A stretch of DNA of 7,889 bases from Deltaproteobacteria bacterium (GCA_019309685.1 JAFDFT010000090.1:1-7889); one strand, 5' to 3'; shown: positions 1 through 6,653, numbered from the stretch's first letter. Notes: generated by a model not told the origin, from the sequence alone. Made by a program: numbers and translations.

Positions 1-1583
1 GCTCCTTTTTCTAAAATAACAACGTCCGGCAGCCACTGAGAATGAACGCGCCTTGCCGTGACCGCCTGCTGCATGCTCATCCGGTGCTCAATAACGTTTA
101 ATATGGTCTGGTACACGGATGTAATAATGGTTGACCCGCCAGGTGTTCCCAGAACCATAAAAAGCTTACCTTCCTTTTCAACGATCGTGGGCGACATGCT
201 GCTTAACATCCGCTTTTGCGGCTGGATGGCATTGGCTTCTCCTCCTATAAGACCGAACTGATTCGGCACACCCGGCTTAACGCTGAAATCATCCATCTCG
301 TTGTTTAAAAAGAATCCGGCCCCCTTCACCATTACTTTGGATCCGAACGCTGAATTCAAGGTGGTCGTTACTGCGGCCGCATTACCCCACTTATCCACAA
401 TGGAAAAATGAGTTGTTTCAGTGCTTTCAACTATTTTAACGTTTCCTTCCCTGATCTTTTCTGAGTCTGTTTTGTAGATCTCATCAATATCTGCCATTCT
501 GGCATCAATATAGCTTTTGCTTATCAGTTCTTTTTGGGGAACCTTATAAAAATCGGAATCGCCCAAATAAATAGACCGGTCAGCGTACACACGGCGTTCC
601 AGCTCAGTCATATAGTGAATGGTTTGAGTGGAGTTGAATCCAAGTTGATTGAAATTATACCTCTCTGTTCCTTTTAACAATTGAATCAGTGCGATCCCGC
701 CGCTGGATGGAGGCGGCATTGAAATTATCTGGTAATCCTTATAATTACCGGTAACTGGTTTGCGCCAGATAGATCTGTATAGTTTAAGATCATCCGCTGT
801 GAAAATTCCACTGCCTGATTGCATTTCAGCCAGGATCAAACCAGCCGTTTTCCCGTTGTAAAACCCATCTCTTCCCTTGTCCCGTATTCTTTTTAGTGTT
901 TCAGCCAGCTCCTTATAATAGATGATATCACCCGCTTTCCAGGGTTTATCTCTTACAATGCACGGCCGGTATCGGTTTAACGTGAGAAATGTTTCCCGAT
1001 ACTGATTCAGATTCCCTGCCTCTGCTTCTGTAAGAACGACACCATGTTGAGCAAGATCGATTGCCGGCTGTAAAAGTTCAGCAACAGGCATGGTCCCGAG
1101 CTTTTTACTGATCTCAAACATTCCGTCGACTGTCCCCGGTACTCCCACGGACAATGTTCCTTCTCTGCTGAGACCCGGAACGACATCTCCGGTTTTATCC
1201 AGATACATGTCCCGGTGGGCACGAAAGGGCGCCTTTTCCCTGAAATCAAGACTGCCAATAGCACCATCCTTTGTCCGATAAACCAGGAATCCGCCGCCGC
1301 CGATATTCCCGGCCTGTGGATAAACCACGGCAAGGACAAATTGTACGGCGATAGCCGCGTCATAAGCATTCCCGCCCTTTTTCAGTATTTCAATACCGAT
1401 TTTTGACGCCTGCGGATGGGCTGTCACAACCATTCCATTTTTAGAAATGGCACCCGTTTTCTCCGTTCTCATTACATTTATCGCCTGGTAATGAAAAAGA
1501 GAATTTGATGCCGCTATGATGCACACCACGAATAAGATGAGAACAGCGAGAAGTAAAACAAGCCTGGTCAGTATCCGTTTCAT
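1..1583 (-). CDS. ggt: Gamma-glutamyltransferase (partial, C-terminus outside window)
   Basis: Gamma-glutamyltranspeptidases are N-terminal nucleophile hydrolases, usually exported, that cleave or transfer the gamma-glutamyl group of glutathione and related compounds. The frame is open from ATG at 1583 to the window edge (527 codons; the E. coli enzyme has about 580, so roughly the last 50 residues are missing). Residues 1-25 are a basic start plus hydrophobic run, a signal peptide or anchor. GNIGGGGFLVY and SLDFREKAPF (Arg115) are typical of the large subunit. The self-processing nucleophile is Thr390 in TTHFSIVDKWGNAAAV; LNNEMDDF, SSMSPT (Ser461-Ser462) and GTPGGST (Gly482-Gly483) follow at nearly the E. 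coli numbering, so the enzyme looks functional. A GGAGG lies 12 bases before the ATG. It is the last of three co-oriented genes, 35 bases after the DUF1847 gene. What the operon partners contribute is unknown. Confidence 0.95.
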   Translation of the reverse strand, partial: MKRILTRLVLLLAVLILFVVCIIAASNSLFHYQAINVMRTEKTGAISKNGMVVTAHPQASKIGIEILKKGGNAYDAAIAVQFVLAVVYPQAGNIGGGGFLVYRTKDGAIGSLDFREKAPFRAHRDMYLDKTGDVVPGLSREGTLSVGVPGTVDGMFEISKKLGTMPVAELLQPAIDLAQHGVVLTEAEAGNLNQYRETFLTLNRYRPCIVRDKPWKAGDIIYYKELAETLKRIRDKGRDGFYNGKTAGLILAEMQSGSGIFTADDLKLYRSIWRKPVTGNYKDYQIISMPPPSSGGIALIQLLKGTERYNFNQLGFNSTQTIHYMTELERRVYADRSIYLGDSDFYKVPQKELISKSYIDARMADIDEIYKTDSEKIREGNVKIVESTETTHFSIVDKWGNAAAVTTTLNSAFGSKVMVKGAGFFLNNEMDDFSVKPGVPNQFGLIGGEANAIQPQKRMLSSMSPTIVEKEGKLFMVLGTPGGSTIITSVYQTILNVIEHRMSMQQAVTARRVHSQWLPDVVILEKG

Positions 1584-1618
1584 AAAACGATCATACCTCC
1601 ATCTTTATGTTTTATGGT

Positions 1619-2311
1619 TTAAAATCCGGGTCGGTTCAAATACAAGTGGTACAGATTTGAAGTATAAAGCGCCGCCAGCGGATTGTGCCCGGTCACTCTG
1701 TCCTTGACCGCAAGCACCGTTGTATATGCTTCTGCGTACTTGAAGAACAGCGAATCATGACCAACGCAAAGACCAAGAAGAACGTTGAGTTCTGTTTCCG
1801 CATCATTTAGAATTTTTGCCTGCAGGATGGGATTGCAAGCCGCTTCCTTTGTGCCGATCATAATCTTCTCATGATCTTTGATATCAAGCGCTTCTTCCTT
1901 AAGCATTCGACCAACCTTGCAAATGACACTGATAACTTCAAATCCCTGGGCGGAAAAGATATTAGACAGCATTTCTGCTTCTCTGGAAAGCCCCACGCAA
2001 AAGACCAGGCCGATCTTTTGGGCCTCAATTTTATGGCCGAACTCGCAGACTTCCTGAATCCGTGTTTTACTGCAATGGGGGACATATGGTTTTTTATCCC
2101 TTTCAAGGTAGCATTCTCCCTCCTGGACCGATGCCAATCTCGCGAACTCTTTTACGGCAGGATTATCATATTCACTTCTGGATTCATCGATCAGGCCGGT
2201 AAGGTTTTTTGTGGGGCAAAAATCAGGCCCCTTCCCCTGGGGGTTCATGCATATTTTTTCTAAAATGTTTATTCCGCACTTCGCGCATTTCGGTTCTTTT
2301 TTTTCTGCCAT
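1619..2311 (-). CDS. DUF1847 cysteine-rich, predicted metal-binding protein
   Basis: This 230-residue protein resembles the DUF1847 family, whose members are predicted metal binders of unknown function found mostly in anaerobes. It contains 11 cysteines. Cys9 and Cys12 (KCAKCG), Cys21 and Cys32 form an N-terminal zinc-ribbon-like cluster. Others are at 67, 80, 89, 105, 131, 159 and 182. The family-like segment KTRIQEVCEFGHKIEAQKIG, then LVFCVGLSREAEML (about 82-115), looks like a Rossmann-type strand-helix unit; CVGHDSLF and VKDRVTGHNPLAAL near the C-terminus are also characteristic. There is no signal peptide or membrane segment, so it should be cytoplasmic. An AGGAG precedes the ATG, and the gene begins 54 bases after the amidohydrolase stop, consistent with one transcript. 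Family assignment is by recognition of motifs; the biochemical role is not known. Confidence 0.85.
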   Translation of the reverse strand: MAEKKEPKCAKCGINILEKICMNPQGKGPDFCPTKNLTGLIDESRSEYDNPAVKEFARLASVQEGECYLERDKKPYVPHCSKTRIQEVCEFGHKIEAQKIGLVFCVGLSREAEMLSNIFSAQGFEVISVICKVGRMLKEEALDIKDHEKIMIGTKEAACNPILQAKILNDAETELNVLLGLCVGHDSLFFKYAEAYTTVLAVKDRVTGHNPLAALYTSNLYHLYLNRPGF

Positions 2312-2365
2312 GTCTATTCTCCTGTAAATCAGTACTGTTTAAGTTCCTTATTCCCGCCCGCTTTC

Positions 2366-3235
2366 TTAAAGTTCAGCAAACCGTATGAGGTTTTCTCCCA
2401 GGATCATTTTTTGCACTCCTCGATCCGGAAACAATTCTTCGATTCTTCTTTTAATGTATCCGTAATCGAACTTGCCGTCTTCACCTTTGTGGCCGTATGG
2501 GCCGTCGGTCCCGAAGAGAACTCTGTCTGCCCCCAGGTAATCCACCACCTGACGGGTAATTTTCCTGTCCACATAAGACCTGGCGGAGAGGTCAACCATA
2601 ATGTTTTCATTGTCTTTTATTTCTCTCCAGGTATCGGAGTAGCATGGAAATCCGGTATGCGCCAAGATCAGCTTCAGGTTAGGAACCTTTTCGACCAGGG
2701 CGTTGAAATCGCCATCAATGCCGAAACCAACATGAATAAGAAGGGGTTTTCCCATCTCGGCCACGCGTTCGGCAACTGGCAAAAGCTCAACCGGAGGAAA
2801 ACGGTGCCAGAAGGGGTGAGCTTTGACACCCACGAAGCCCGGTTCGTCTTTCCACTTTTCAAATTCTTTAACTTGATCGTTCTTGCCCCGGGGATTGATA
2901 AAAATCCAGCCGAGAAACCTGCCGGGATATCCTTTTACCGCTTTGAATATCGGTTCATTGTCCGGATCTGGATAGATTTCGATGATTCCGTCGGGAACTT
3001 TTATATTGCCCTCCGCATCAAAATTAGCAATCATTCGATTGCCTATTTCTCGAAACCTTCGATGGGTCAGTAAAAATCTCATAATCGTCAATATGAAGCC
3101 TTTGGTATCTGCAATTAGATTGTTCATCACTGCCATCAACGCAATTTTTCCCACACCGGTTTCATCCATCTTTTTCAACAACTCTGCGACACTTAATAAT
3201 CTCTCTTCTAAATGGTAATGAGAATCAATGATCAT
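2366..3235 (-). CDS. Amidohydrolase family 2 TIM-barrel metal-dependent hydrolase
   Basis: The 289-residue product has the layout of the amidohydrolase-related (Amidohydro_2) TIM-barrel family, which includes decarboxylases and hydrolases acting on carboxylated substrates. Metal-site candidates are in order: His6 and His8 in DSHYHLE at the end of strand 1, Lys138 and His140 in GVKAHPFWH, His168 in PLLIHVGFG, His193 in LILAHTGFP, and Asp244 in VLFGTDGPYG. The C-terminus ILGENLIRF is the usual family ending, so the protein appears full length. No signal peptide is seen. AAGGAG sits 5 bases before the ATG. It is probably the first gene of the operon with DUF1847 and ggt. The substrate cannot be deduced; residues about 45-95 form an insertion that may shape specificity. 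Confidence 0.88.
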   Translation of the reverse strand: MIIDSHYHLEERLLSVAELLKKMDETGVGKIALMAVMNNLIADTKGFILTIMRFLLTHRRFREIGNRMIANFDAEGNIKVPDGIIEIYPDPDNEPIFKAVKGYPGRFLGWIFINPRGKNDQVKEFEKWKDEPGFVGVKAHPFWHRFPPVELLPVAERVAEMGKPLLIHVGFGIDGDFNALVEKVPNLKLILAHTGFPCYSDTWREIKDNENIMVDLSARSYVDRKITRQVVDYLGADRVLFGTDGPYGHKGEDGKFDYGYIKRRIEELFPDRGVQKMILGENLIRFAEL

Positions 3236-3370
3236 AAAGTCTCCTTCATTTTTATTTAAACAGTCAACACACGTAATCCCGGTTCAATATCCACTCGATT
3301 TTCACCATTCATTGTTTTGCTATCCTATGATAAAAATCAGAAGTCGTCAAATTAAGGAAAGCAAATTATG

Positions 3371-3415
3371 GCACCCATCCATAGATGGATAATACGTTAA
3401 TATGTTCAAGGGTGC
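3371..3415. repeat. Compound inverted repeat (nested palindromes)
   Basis: The outer arms GCACCC (3371-3376) and GGGTGC (3410-3415) are exact complements. Inside them, ATCCAT-AG-ATGGAT (3377-3390) is a second perfect inverted repeat directly abutting the left arm. The result could be a branched RNA hairpin in the leader of the amidohydrolase operon or a protein-binding site. No T-run follows on either strand, so it is not an obvious intrinsic terminator. Confidence 0.45.
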
Positions 3416-3423
3416 TTTATATT

Positions 3424-3488
3424 CAAAAAAGTAAAGGGGTCAACTCCCCAGTGGCTCCTACAAAAGCCATTAGAAGATGAACCCTTTA
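3424..3488 (-). terminator. Probable terminator of the selenoprotein gene
   Basis: Read on the minus strand, downstream of the ferredoxin-domain stop codon, arms at 3478-3488 (TAAAGGGTTCA) and 3432-3442 (TGACCCCTTTA) pair with one mismatch. A second stem, TGGCT with AGCCA (3465-3469 and 3452-3456), lies inside. The distal arm is followed by ACTTTTTT, a terminator-like T-tract. The long loop and the second internal stem make it less compact than a textbook terminator. Confidence 0.55.
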
Positions 3489-3510
3489 TTATTTAATTGG
3501 TGATGGGTAT

Positions 3511-4644
3511 CTAATTCTTCTCTGTAAGCTCCTCTTTAGCGGCAAGCGCGGCCATGGCATTTAACTGAACAAGCTCTCTCCCGGTTTTCGGAGGGCGGGT
3601 TATCTCTTCCTTTCGCTTCAGCGTGATGGCTTTTGTTTTGCATTTGTGCACACAGACTCCGCATCCAATACATAATTCTGTATCAATCTCCACTGCTTTT
3701 CTGAATTTGTTGGTAGCCTCTGGGGAAAATTTAAGCTGAATCGCATCCATGGGACAGCGCTTCACGCAAAGAGCACATGCTTTGCACACCTCCGGGGCGA
3801 TGACTTCCACCTCATAATTCGATTTGTCCAGACTCTTTTCGTGACCCATTTGATGATATGGCTTGAAATACGTACAGTATTCCAGATCGCAATTTCAGAG
3901 GGTATCCGGATTTTCCTCCATGTTGGAGATTCCGTGGACTAATCCAGCGTCTGCAGCCTTTTTTAGAATTTCAAGGGTTTCTTCCTTGGTGATTTCCCTT
4001 CCCAGGTCATTTTCCACGCAGTACCTTCCTAGTTCATTAAAATGGAGACATACTTCTGTTGGAAAAGGGCTTTCAACATAATCCGGATCCAGTTTATGCC
4101 GTTCTTTGCAGGGACAGTGAGATACTGAGTAGTATTCATAATTTTCAACTATCTTAAGCACATCTTCAAAAGGCAGAACTTGTGTCCCGGCCTCGACAGT
4201 TTGATTAATAGGCATGGCTCTCAATTCAGGGTGTGGAAAGGGTTTGTGCTGATCATACCACCCGTCCATATAGTACTTGTTGGCTTGATGCGCCATACTC
4301 TTCGTGGGTTCCTCACCTTTACCGGACCAATAGGGCACCCGGAGAAACATTTCGTTTGCGCTCCACAGCCTGTAACGCACCGAATCCCCGCGGATACCCT
4401 CGTAAACCAACCCTTTCTTACAAAGCGCCTTTATTTTAAGTGCCAGTTCGGCAGGTTCCATTTCTTTAATAGCTGCGATTTCTTCAAGGGTACTGGATCT
4501 CATTGGAAATCCTGTTAAAAATTCCGCCTCTTCAGGTGTGATGAATGAAGTGATCATGGGCATTTTAAATTCTGATTCTGTGAACTCCCACACCGGGTTA
4601 TTCATGTAGTCAATAAATTTCTGATAAATTTCCTGATCGGTCAT
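3511..4644 (-). CDS. Probable selenoprotein: wHTH/Cys-domain 4Fe-4S ferredoxin with in-frame UGA (Sec250)
   Basis: The open frames 3895-4644 (249 codons) and 3511-3849 (112 codons) share one reading frame, separated only by TGA at 3895-3897 and 15 sense codons (NCDLEYCTYFKPYHQ). Reading UGA as selenocysteine gives 377 residues. Residues about 31-95 look like a winged helix. The middle domain contains HCPCK (Cys177, Cys179), Cys199, Cys209 and AGLVHGISN, which I recall from a family of cytoplasmic ferredoxin-like proteins that continue with a CNC-type cysteine cluster. Here that becomes Sec250-Asn-Cys252, with Cys257. The C-terminal domain has two [4Fe-4S] motifs: Cys287/290/293/297 and Cys325/328/331/335. 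GGAGGA lies 6 bases before the start codon. The Met at 3849 has no ribosome binding site, which argues against a separate downstream gene. Electron-transfer or redox function is inferred; substrate and partners are unknown. The alternative is a nonsense mutation in a Cys codon. Confidence 0.8.
3864..3897 (-). promoter_or_regulatory. Candidate bacterial SECIS element with its UGA
   Basis: The UGA occupies 3897-3895. On the transcript, UGGAAUAC (3884-3877) pairs with GUAUUUCA (3871-3864) over 8 bp with one G-U pair, closing a five-base loop UGUAC (3876-3872). Eighteen bases separate the UGA from the loop, and G is the second loop base. As I recall the bacterial SECIS consensus, the loop lies about 16-37 bases after UGA and has a G among its first two positions; this hairpin meets both. 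A competing fold pairs UGAAAU at the UGA with AUUUCA. SelB binding is inferred. Confidence 0.7.
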
Positions 4645-4702
4645 TTTTTATCCTCCATAATAATATAAATAATTCAAAGGGCCGAGTATTCTTTCTTCAC
4701 CT

Positions 4703-4731
4703 GTTTTATTTCAGTATGAAATATTTTTCAA
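4703..4731 (-). promoter_or_regulatory. Possible sigma-70 promoter of the selenoprotein gene
   Basis: On the minus strand TTGAAA (4731-4726, 5 of 6 to the -35 consensus) and TAAAAC (4708-4703, 4 of 6 to the -10) are 17 bases apart and would give a leader of about 50 bases. The region is very AT-rich, so chance matches are common. Confidence 0.3.
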
Positions 4732-4742
4732 TTACTTTTCCT

Positions 4743-4754
4743 GGTGAATTCACC
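4743..4754. repeat. Perfect 12-bp palindrome
   Basis: GGTGAATTCACC is fully self-complementary. It lies just upstream of the candidate selenoprotein promoter on the minus strand, a plausible position for an activator or repressor site. No cognate regulator is identifiable, and only one copy was seen. Confidence 0.4.
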
Positions 4755-4801
4755 CTTAAACTGTAAAAAGCATAAACACGATTCCACGTTTTTGCACAAA
4801 T

Positions 4802-4823
4802 GAGTCAGGCTTTAATCTGACTC
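4802..4823. repeat. Inverted repeat, 7-bp arms
   Basis: GAGTCAG (4802-4808) and CTGACTC (4817-4823) are exact complements around an 8-base spacer. Neither strand shows a following T-run, so it may be an operator or a short RNA hairpin rather than a terminator. Confidence 0.4.
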
Positions 4824-4900
4824 CTTATAGTCAAGCGTTGAACTAATCCCCTTTTCATTGAAATAGACATATTGCTGAAAGTTAAAAGGAAATTTGGTCC

Positions 4901-5033
4901 ATTGCCTTAAATTTTTGTTTTTAGGTTAAAAAAGTGTATTTAAGGTTCACCCGGTTAAACAATAAAAGTTTAACGTGGGCCTTAAAATAAAGCTTTTAAA
5001 AGCCTTATTTATATAATATCAAATAGTTACTTT
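4901..5033. repeat. Left copy of long imperfect direct repeat flanking the two-gene cassette
   Basis: This block resembles 6690-6872 in the same orientation. Shared landmarks in order are GCCTTAAATTTTTG-like, GGTTAAAAA, TTTAAGGTT, CCCGGTTA, AAAGTTTAAC and a terminal 31-base core (5003-5033) that differs from 6842-6872 by one base. The interior folds as an interrupted hairpin: AAGG, CCC and GTTAAAC pair with GTTTAAC, GGG and CCTT around an AATAAAA loop. Confidence 0.75.
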
Positions 5034-5078
5034 GTCCAGACCCTTAATTACCCATAATTTACAACCCTCACTTAATTC

Positions 5079-5128
5079 AACTATAGTTTTTAAAATAAAA
5101 CTATAGTTGACATATAAAAACTATAGAT
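5079..5128. promoter_or_regulatory. Three phased ACTATAG operator-like boxes
   Basis: The 10-base palindrome AACTATAGTT occurs at 5079-5088 and 5099-5108, and a variant AACTATAGAT at 5119-5128. Starts are exactly 20 bases apart, about two helical turns, so bound proteins would lie on one face of DNA. The first two boxes also form a larger inverted repeat, CAACTATAGTTTT (5078-5090) with its exact complement (5097-5109). Box 2 overlaps the -35 and box 3 lies in the promoter spacer, which fits repression, most simply by the wHTH protein encoded just downstream. Confidence 0.75.
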
Positions 5129-5135
5129 TTATATT
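5107..5135 (+). promoter_or_regulatory. Sigma-70-type promoter of the wHTH/nucleotidyltransferase cassette
   Basis: TTGACA (5107-5112) is a perfect -35 and TATATT (5130-5135) matches the -10 at 5 of 6 positions, with the optimal 17-base spacing. Transcription would start near 5142, leaving a short leader before the ATG at 5171. Operator-like boxes cover the -35 and spacer. Confidence 0.75.
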
Positions 5136-5170
5136 ATGCAGGTAAAAACCAAAAAGAAAGAGAATTTGTT

Positions 5171-6118
5171 ATGCGACCCATTGTTTATGAACAAGATCCT
5201 TTACGCTATCCATTGAATGAGCTCCTTGGCACCCAGGCCAATGTGAGGCTGCTCAGAGTAATGGCGAATGAAGTTGATGGTCCGCTTACCGCTTCGGATG
5301 TTGCTAAACGTGCTGGGCTGACTGTACCTGGCGCTCAAAAAGCACTGGGAAGACTCTTCAGGTCGGGCTTCATATCCCGTGTGGGTGGTGGTCGAAAACA
5401 CCAGTATGAAATTCGTTGCTCGGGAAGGCTCATGCAAATCATATTAAAGTTGTTTCAATCGGAAAAAGATCAATATGAAGAACTTCTCACTATGATCAAA
5501 AAGGAAATTAAAGACCTTACACCGCCTCCACACGCGGCATGGATTCAAAAGTTTCCGAAGGAAATCGAAAAACCGCTTACATTGAGATTGTTGCATAAAA
5601 CAAGAAATCTGACGAATTGCGTTCGCCAATTGAGGGCTAAACTCAATCAGGTGGAAAATTATTTTGATATTACGATTGAACTTGAAGGCTACACAAAAGC
5701 GGATATTTCCGATCTAGAGTTTAATGACGTTACCATTTTATACGGGGTCATGCCATCACAAGAGGCCCCTCCACTACAGCAGGCAAAGAACCTGTTCACA
5801 CACAGAGCAAAGGATCGGCAATTAAACCTACTATCTCGCAAGGTGTCTAAGGCTATCAATCAAGATACGTCACTCATTCAACGCGCAAAAGATCATATTG
5901 CTCGTTTGTTAAAGGAAGATCAAGGAACAGCAACCAGAGATTTAATAGAGTGGCATGACATTCTTAATACGTATTCAATTCAACGTCTGACACAATTTCT
6001 CACTTCATCGAGTGAACGGGCGAATCGCTTACTCCAGAGCAACCCCTTTTTTGCCATCCTAAATCCTAATGAACGAGCTCAACTAGCCAAGGAGTTGGAG
6101 GAGAAAGATGACACGTGA
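5171..6118 (+). CDS. wHTH regulator, probable antitoxin of a nucleotidyltransferase module
   Basis: This 315-residue protein begins with a winged helix: a first helix around NVRLLRVM (24-31), TASDVAKRAGL (40-50), recognition helix VPGAQKALGRLFRSGFI (52-68) and a basic wing VGGGRKHQYEI (71-81). Residues about 85-110 are charged and helical. Residues about 120-195, from PHAAWIQKFP to FDITIELEGYTKADI, resemble a nucleotidyltransferase-like fold lacking the GS-x-D-x-D active site; this is a tentative reading. The C-terminus is helical. Its last 11 bases overlap the next gene, so the two are probably translationally coupled. Three operator-like boxes cover its promoter, suggesting autorepression. 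The ribosome binding site is only a purine-rich AAGAAAGAGAA. By analogy with AbiEi-type pairs it would be the antitoxin, but the exact family is not certain. Confidence 0.75.
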   Translation: MRPIVYEQDPLRYPLNELLGTQANVRLLRVMANEVDGPLTASDVAKRAGLTVPGAQKALGRLFRSGFISRVGGGRKHQYEIRCSGRLMQIILKLFQSEKDQYEELLTMIKKEIKDLTPPPHAAWIQKFPKEIEKPLTLRLLHKTRNLTNCVRQLRAKLNQVENYFDITIELEGYTKADISDLEFNDVTILYGVMPSQEAPPLQQAKNLFTHRAKDRQLNLLSRKVSKAINQDTSLIQRAKDHIARLLKEDQGTATRDLIEWHDILNTYSIQRLTQFLTSSSERANRLLQSNPFFAILNPNERAQLAKELEEKDDT

Positions 6119-6653
6119 TCAACTTGAACATGCAATTCGGGCAGCCTGTGAAGTCTCAAAGGATACAGAGCTGTGGATATTTGGCTCTCAAGCAATTCTA
6201 GGAGAATTCCCAAACGTGCCTGAAAGTCTTCGTGCATCAATCGAAGTTGATGTCCAGCCGAAGAATCGGCCAGAAACCGTTGATGATGTTGATGGCACTT
6301 TGGGTGAATTGTCCATGTTCCATCAAACACATGGCTTTTATATCCATGGAATATCTATTAAGTCCGCAAAACTTCCCGACGGATGGGAACAAAGAACCAC
6401 ACCGGTCAGTGACCCAAAATCAACATACGGCAATACAGGGTGGTGTGTTGAGGTGCACGATCTTGCTGCCAGCAAGCTTGCAGCCTACAGGATAAAGGAT
6501 AAAGAATTTGTTCGCTTACTCCTTATCGAAAAAATGATTGATGTAAAAATCCTTATAGAAAGACTAACCTCACTAAATGTTAAAGAGCAACTACGAGAGC
6601 AACTTCTTCAGTGGGTAAAAATAACTGCAGAGGAATTGGAGGATCCCGAATAA
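6108..6653 (+). CDS. DUF6036-like nucleotidyltransferase, probable toxin
   Basis: The 181-residue product resembles DUF6036-type nucleotidyltransferase-fold proteins. ELWIFGSQAIL (21-31) supplies the GS motif (Gly26-Ser27). SIEVDVQP (44-51) supplies the acidic pair Glu46 and Asp48, and VEVHDLAASKLAAYRIKDKEFVRLLL (in 114-139) is the helical segment usual after the core in such proteins. No signal peptide is present, so it should be cytoplasmic. The ATG lies within the end of the wHTH gene and is preceded by a strong GGAGG (6097-6101) at 6 bases, so it may be made efficiently from the same message. In related toxin-antitoxin systems the second gene is the toxin and may modify tRNA or protein; that activity here is inference. 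A non-toxic nucleotidyltransferase is the alternative. Confidence 0.75.
   Translation: MTRDQLEHAIRAACEVSKDTELWIFGSQAILGEFPNVPESLRASIEVDVQPKNRPETVDDVDGTLGELSMFHQTHGFYIHGISIKSAKLPDGWEQRTTPVSDPKSTYGNTGWCVEVHDLAASKLAAYRIKDKEFVRLLLIEKMIDVKILIERLTSLNVKEQLREQLLQWVKITAEELEDPE

Larger units (their letters stand above)
3236..3510. other. Intergenic region with structured elements
   Basis: This gap separates the selenoprotein gene from the downstream amidohydrolase operon, both on the minus strand. It contains the ribosome binding site of the amidohydrolase gene (3241-3246), a compound inverted repeat (3371-3415) and a terminator-like hairpin (3424-3488). I could not find a convincing sigma-70 promoter for the amidohydrolase gene: a TTGACT is present on the minus strand, but any matching -10 would overlap the ribosome binding site. 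No gene is seen here. Confidence 0.6.
4645..5170. other. AT-rich divergent intergenic region
   Basis: This 526-base stretch separates the minus-strand selenoprotein gene from the plus-strand wHTH/nucleotidyltransferase cassette. From left to right it holds the selenoprotein ribosome binding site (GGAGGA, 4651-4656), a weak minus-strand promoter candidate (4703-4731), a 12-bp palindrome (4743-4754), a hairpin (4802-4823), the left copy of a long direct repeat (4901-5033), and the cassette promoter with its three operator-like boxes (5079-5135). I see no coding region. Confidence 0.7.

Noticed and set aside
1007..1406. Open frames in other phases across 1007-1406.
   Set aside because: This stretch is continuous ggt coding sequence with conserved motifs, so the others are incidental.
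1584..1600. Tiny upstream frame ATG-ATC-GTT-TTA-TGA overlapping the ggt start.
   Set aside because: Its ATG is only about one base from the GGAGG, too close for initiation, and four codons are easily due to chance.
1871..3073. Plus-strand open frames of 130 and 220 codons (1871-2263 and 2411-3073).
   Set aside because: They lie antisense to the well-supported DUF1847 and amidohydrolase genes, have no recognisable domains and look like shadows.
3236..3260. Minus-strand TTGACT as the -35 of an amidohydrolase promoter.
   Set aside because: The corresponding -10 would overlap the AAGGAG ribosome binding site.
3511..3849. A separate 112-residue ferredoxin gene starting at the Met at 3849.
   Set aside because: No ribosome binding site precedes that Met, it is in phase with the upstream frame across the TGA, and the sequence before it is coding in character.
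5136..5165. ATG at 5136 as an alternative start for the wHTH gene.
   Set aside because: It is out of frame with the 5171 start and sits immediately beside the predicted -10, so it would not be in the mRNA.
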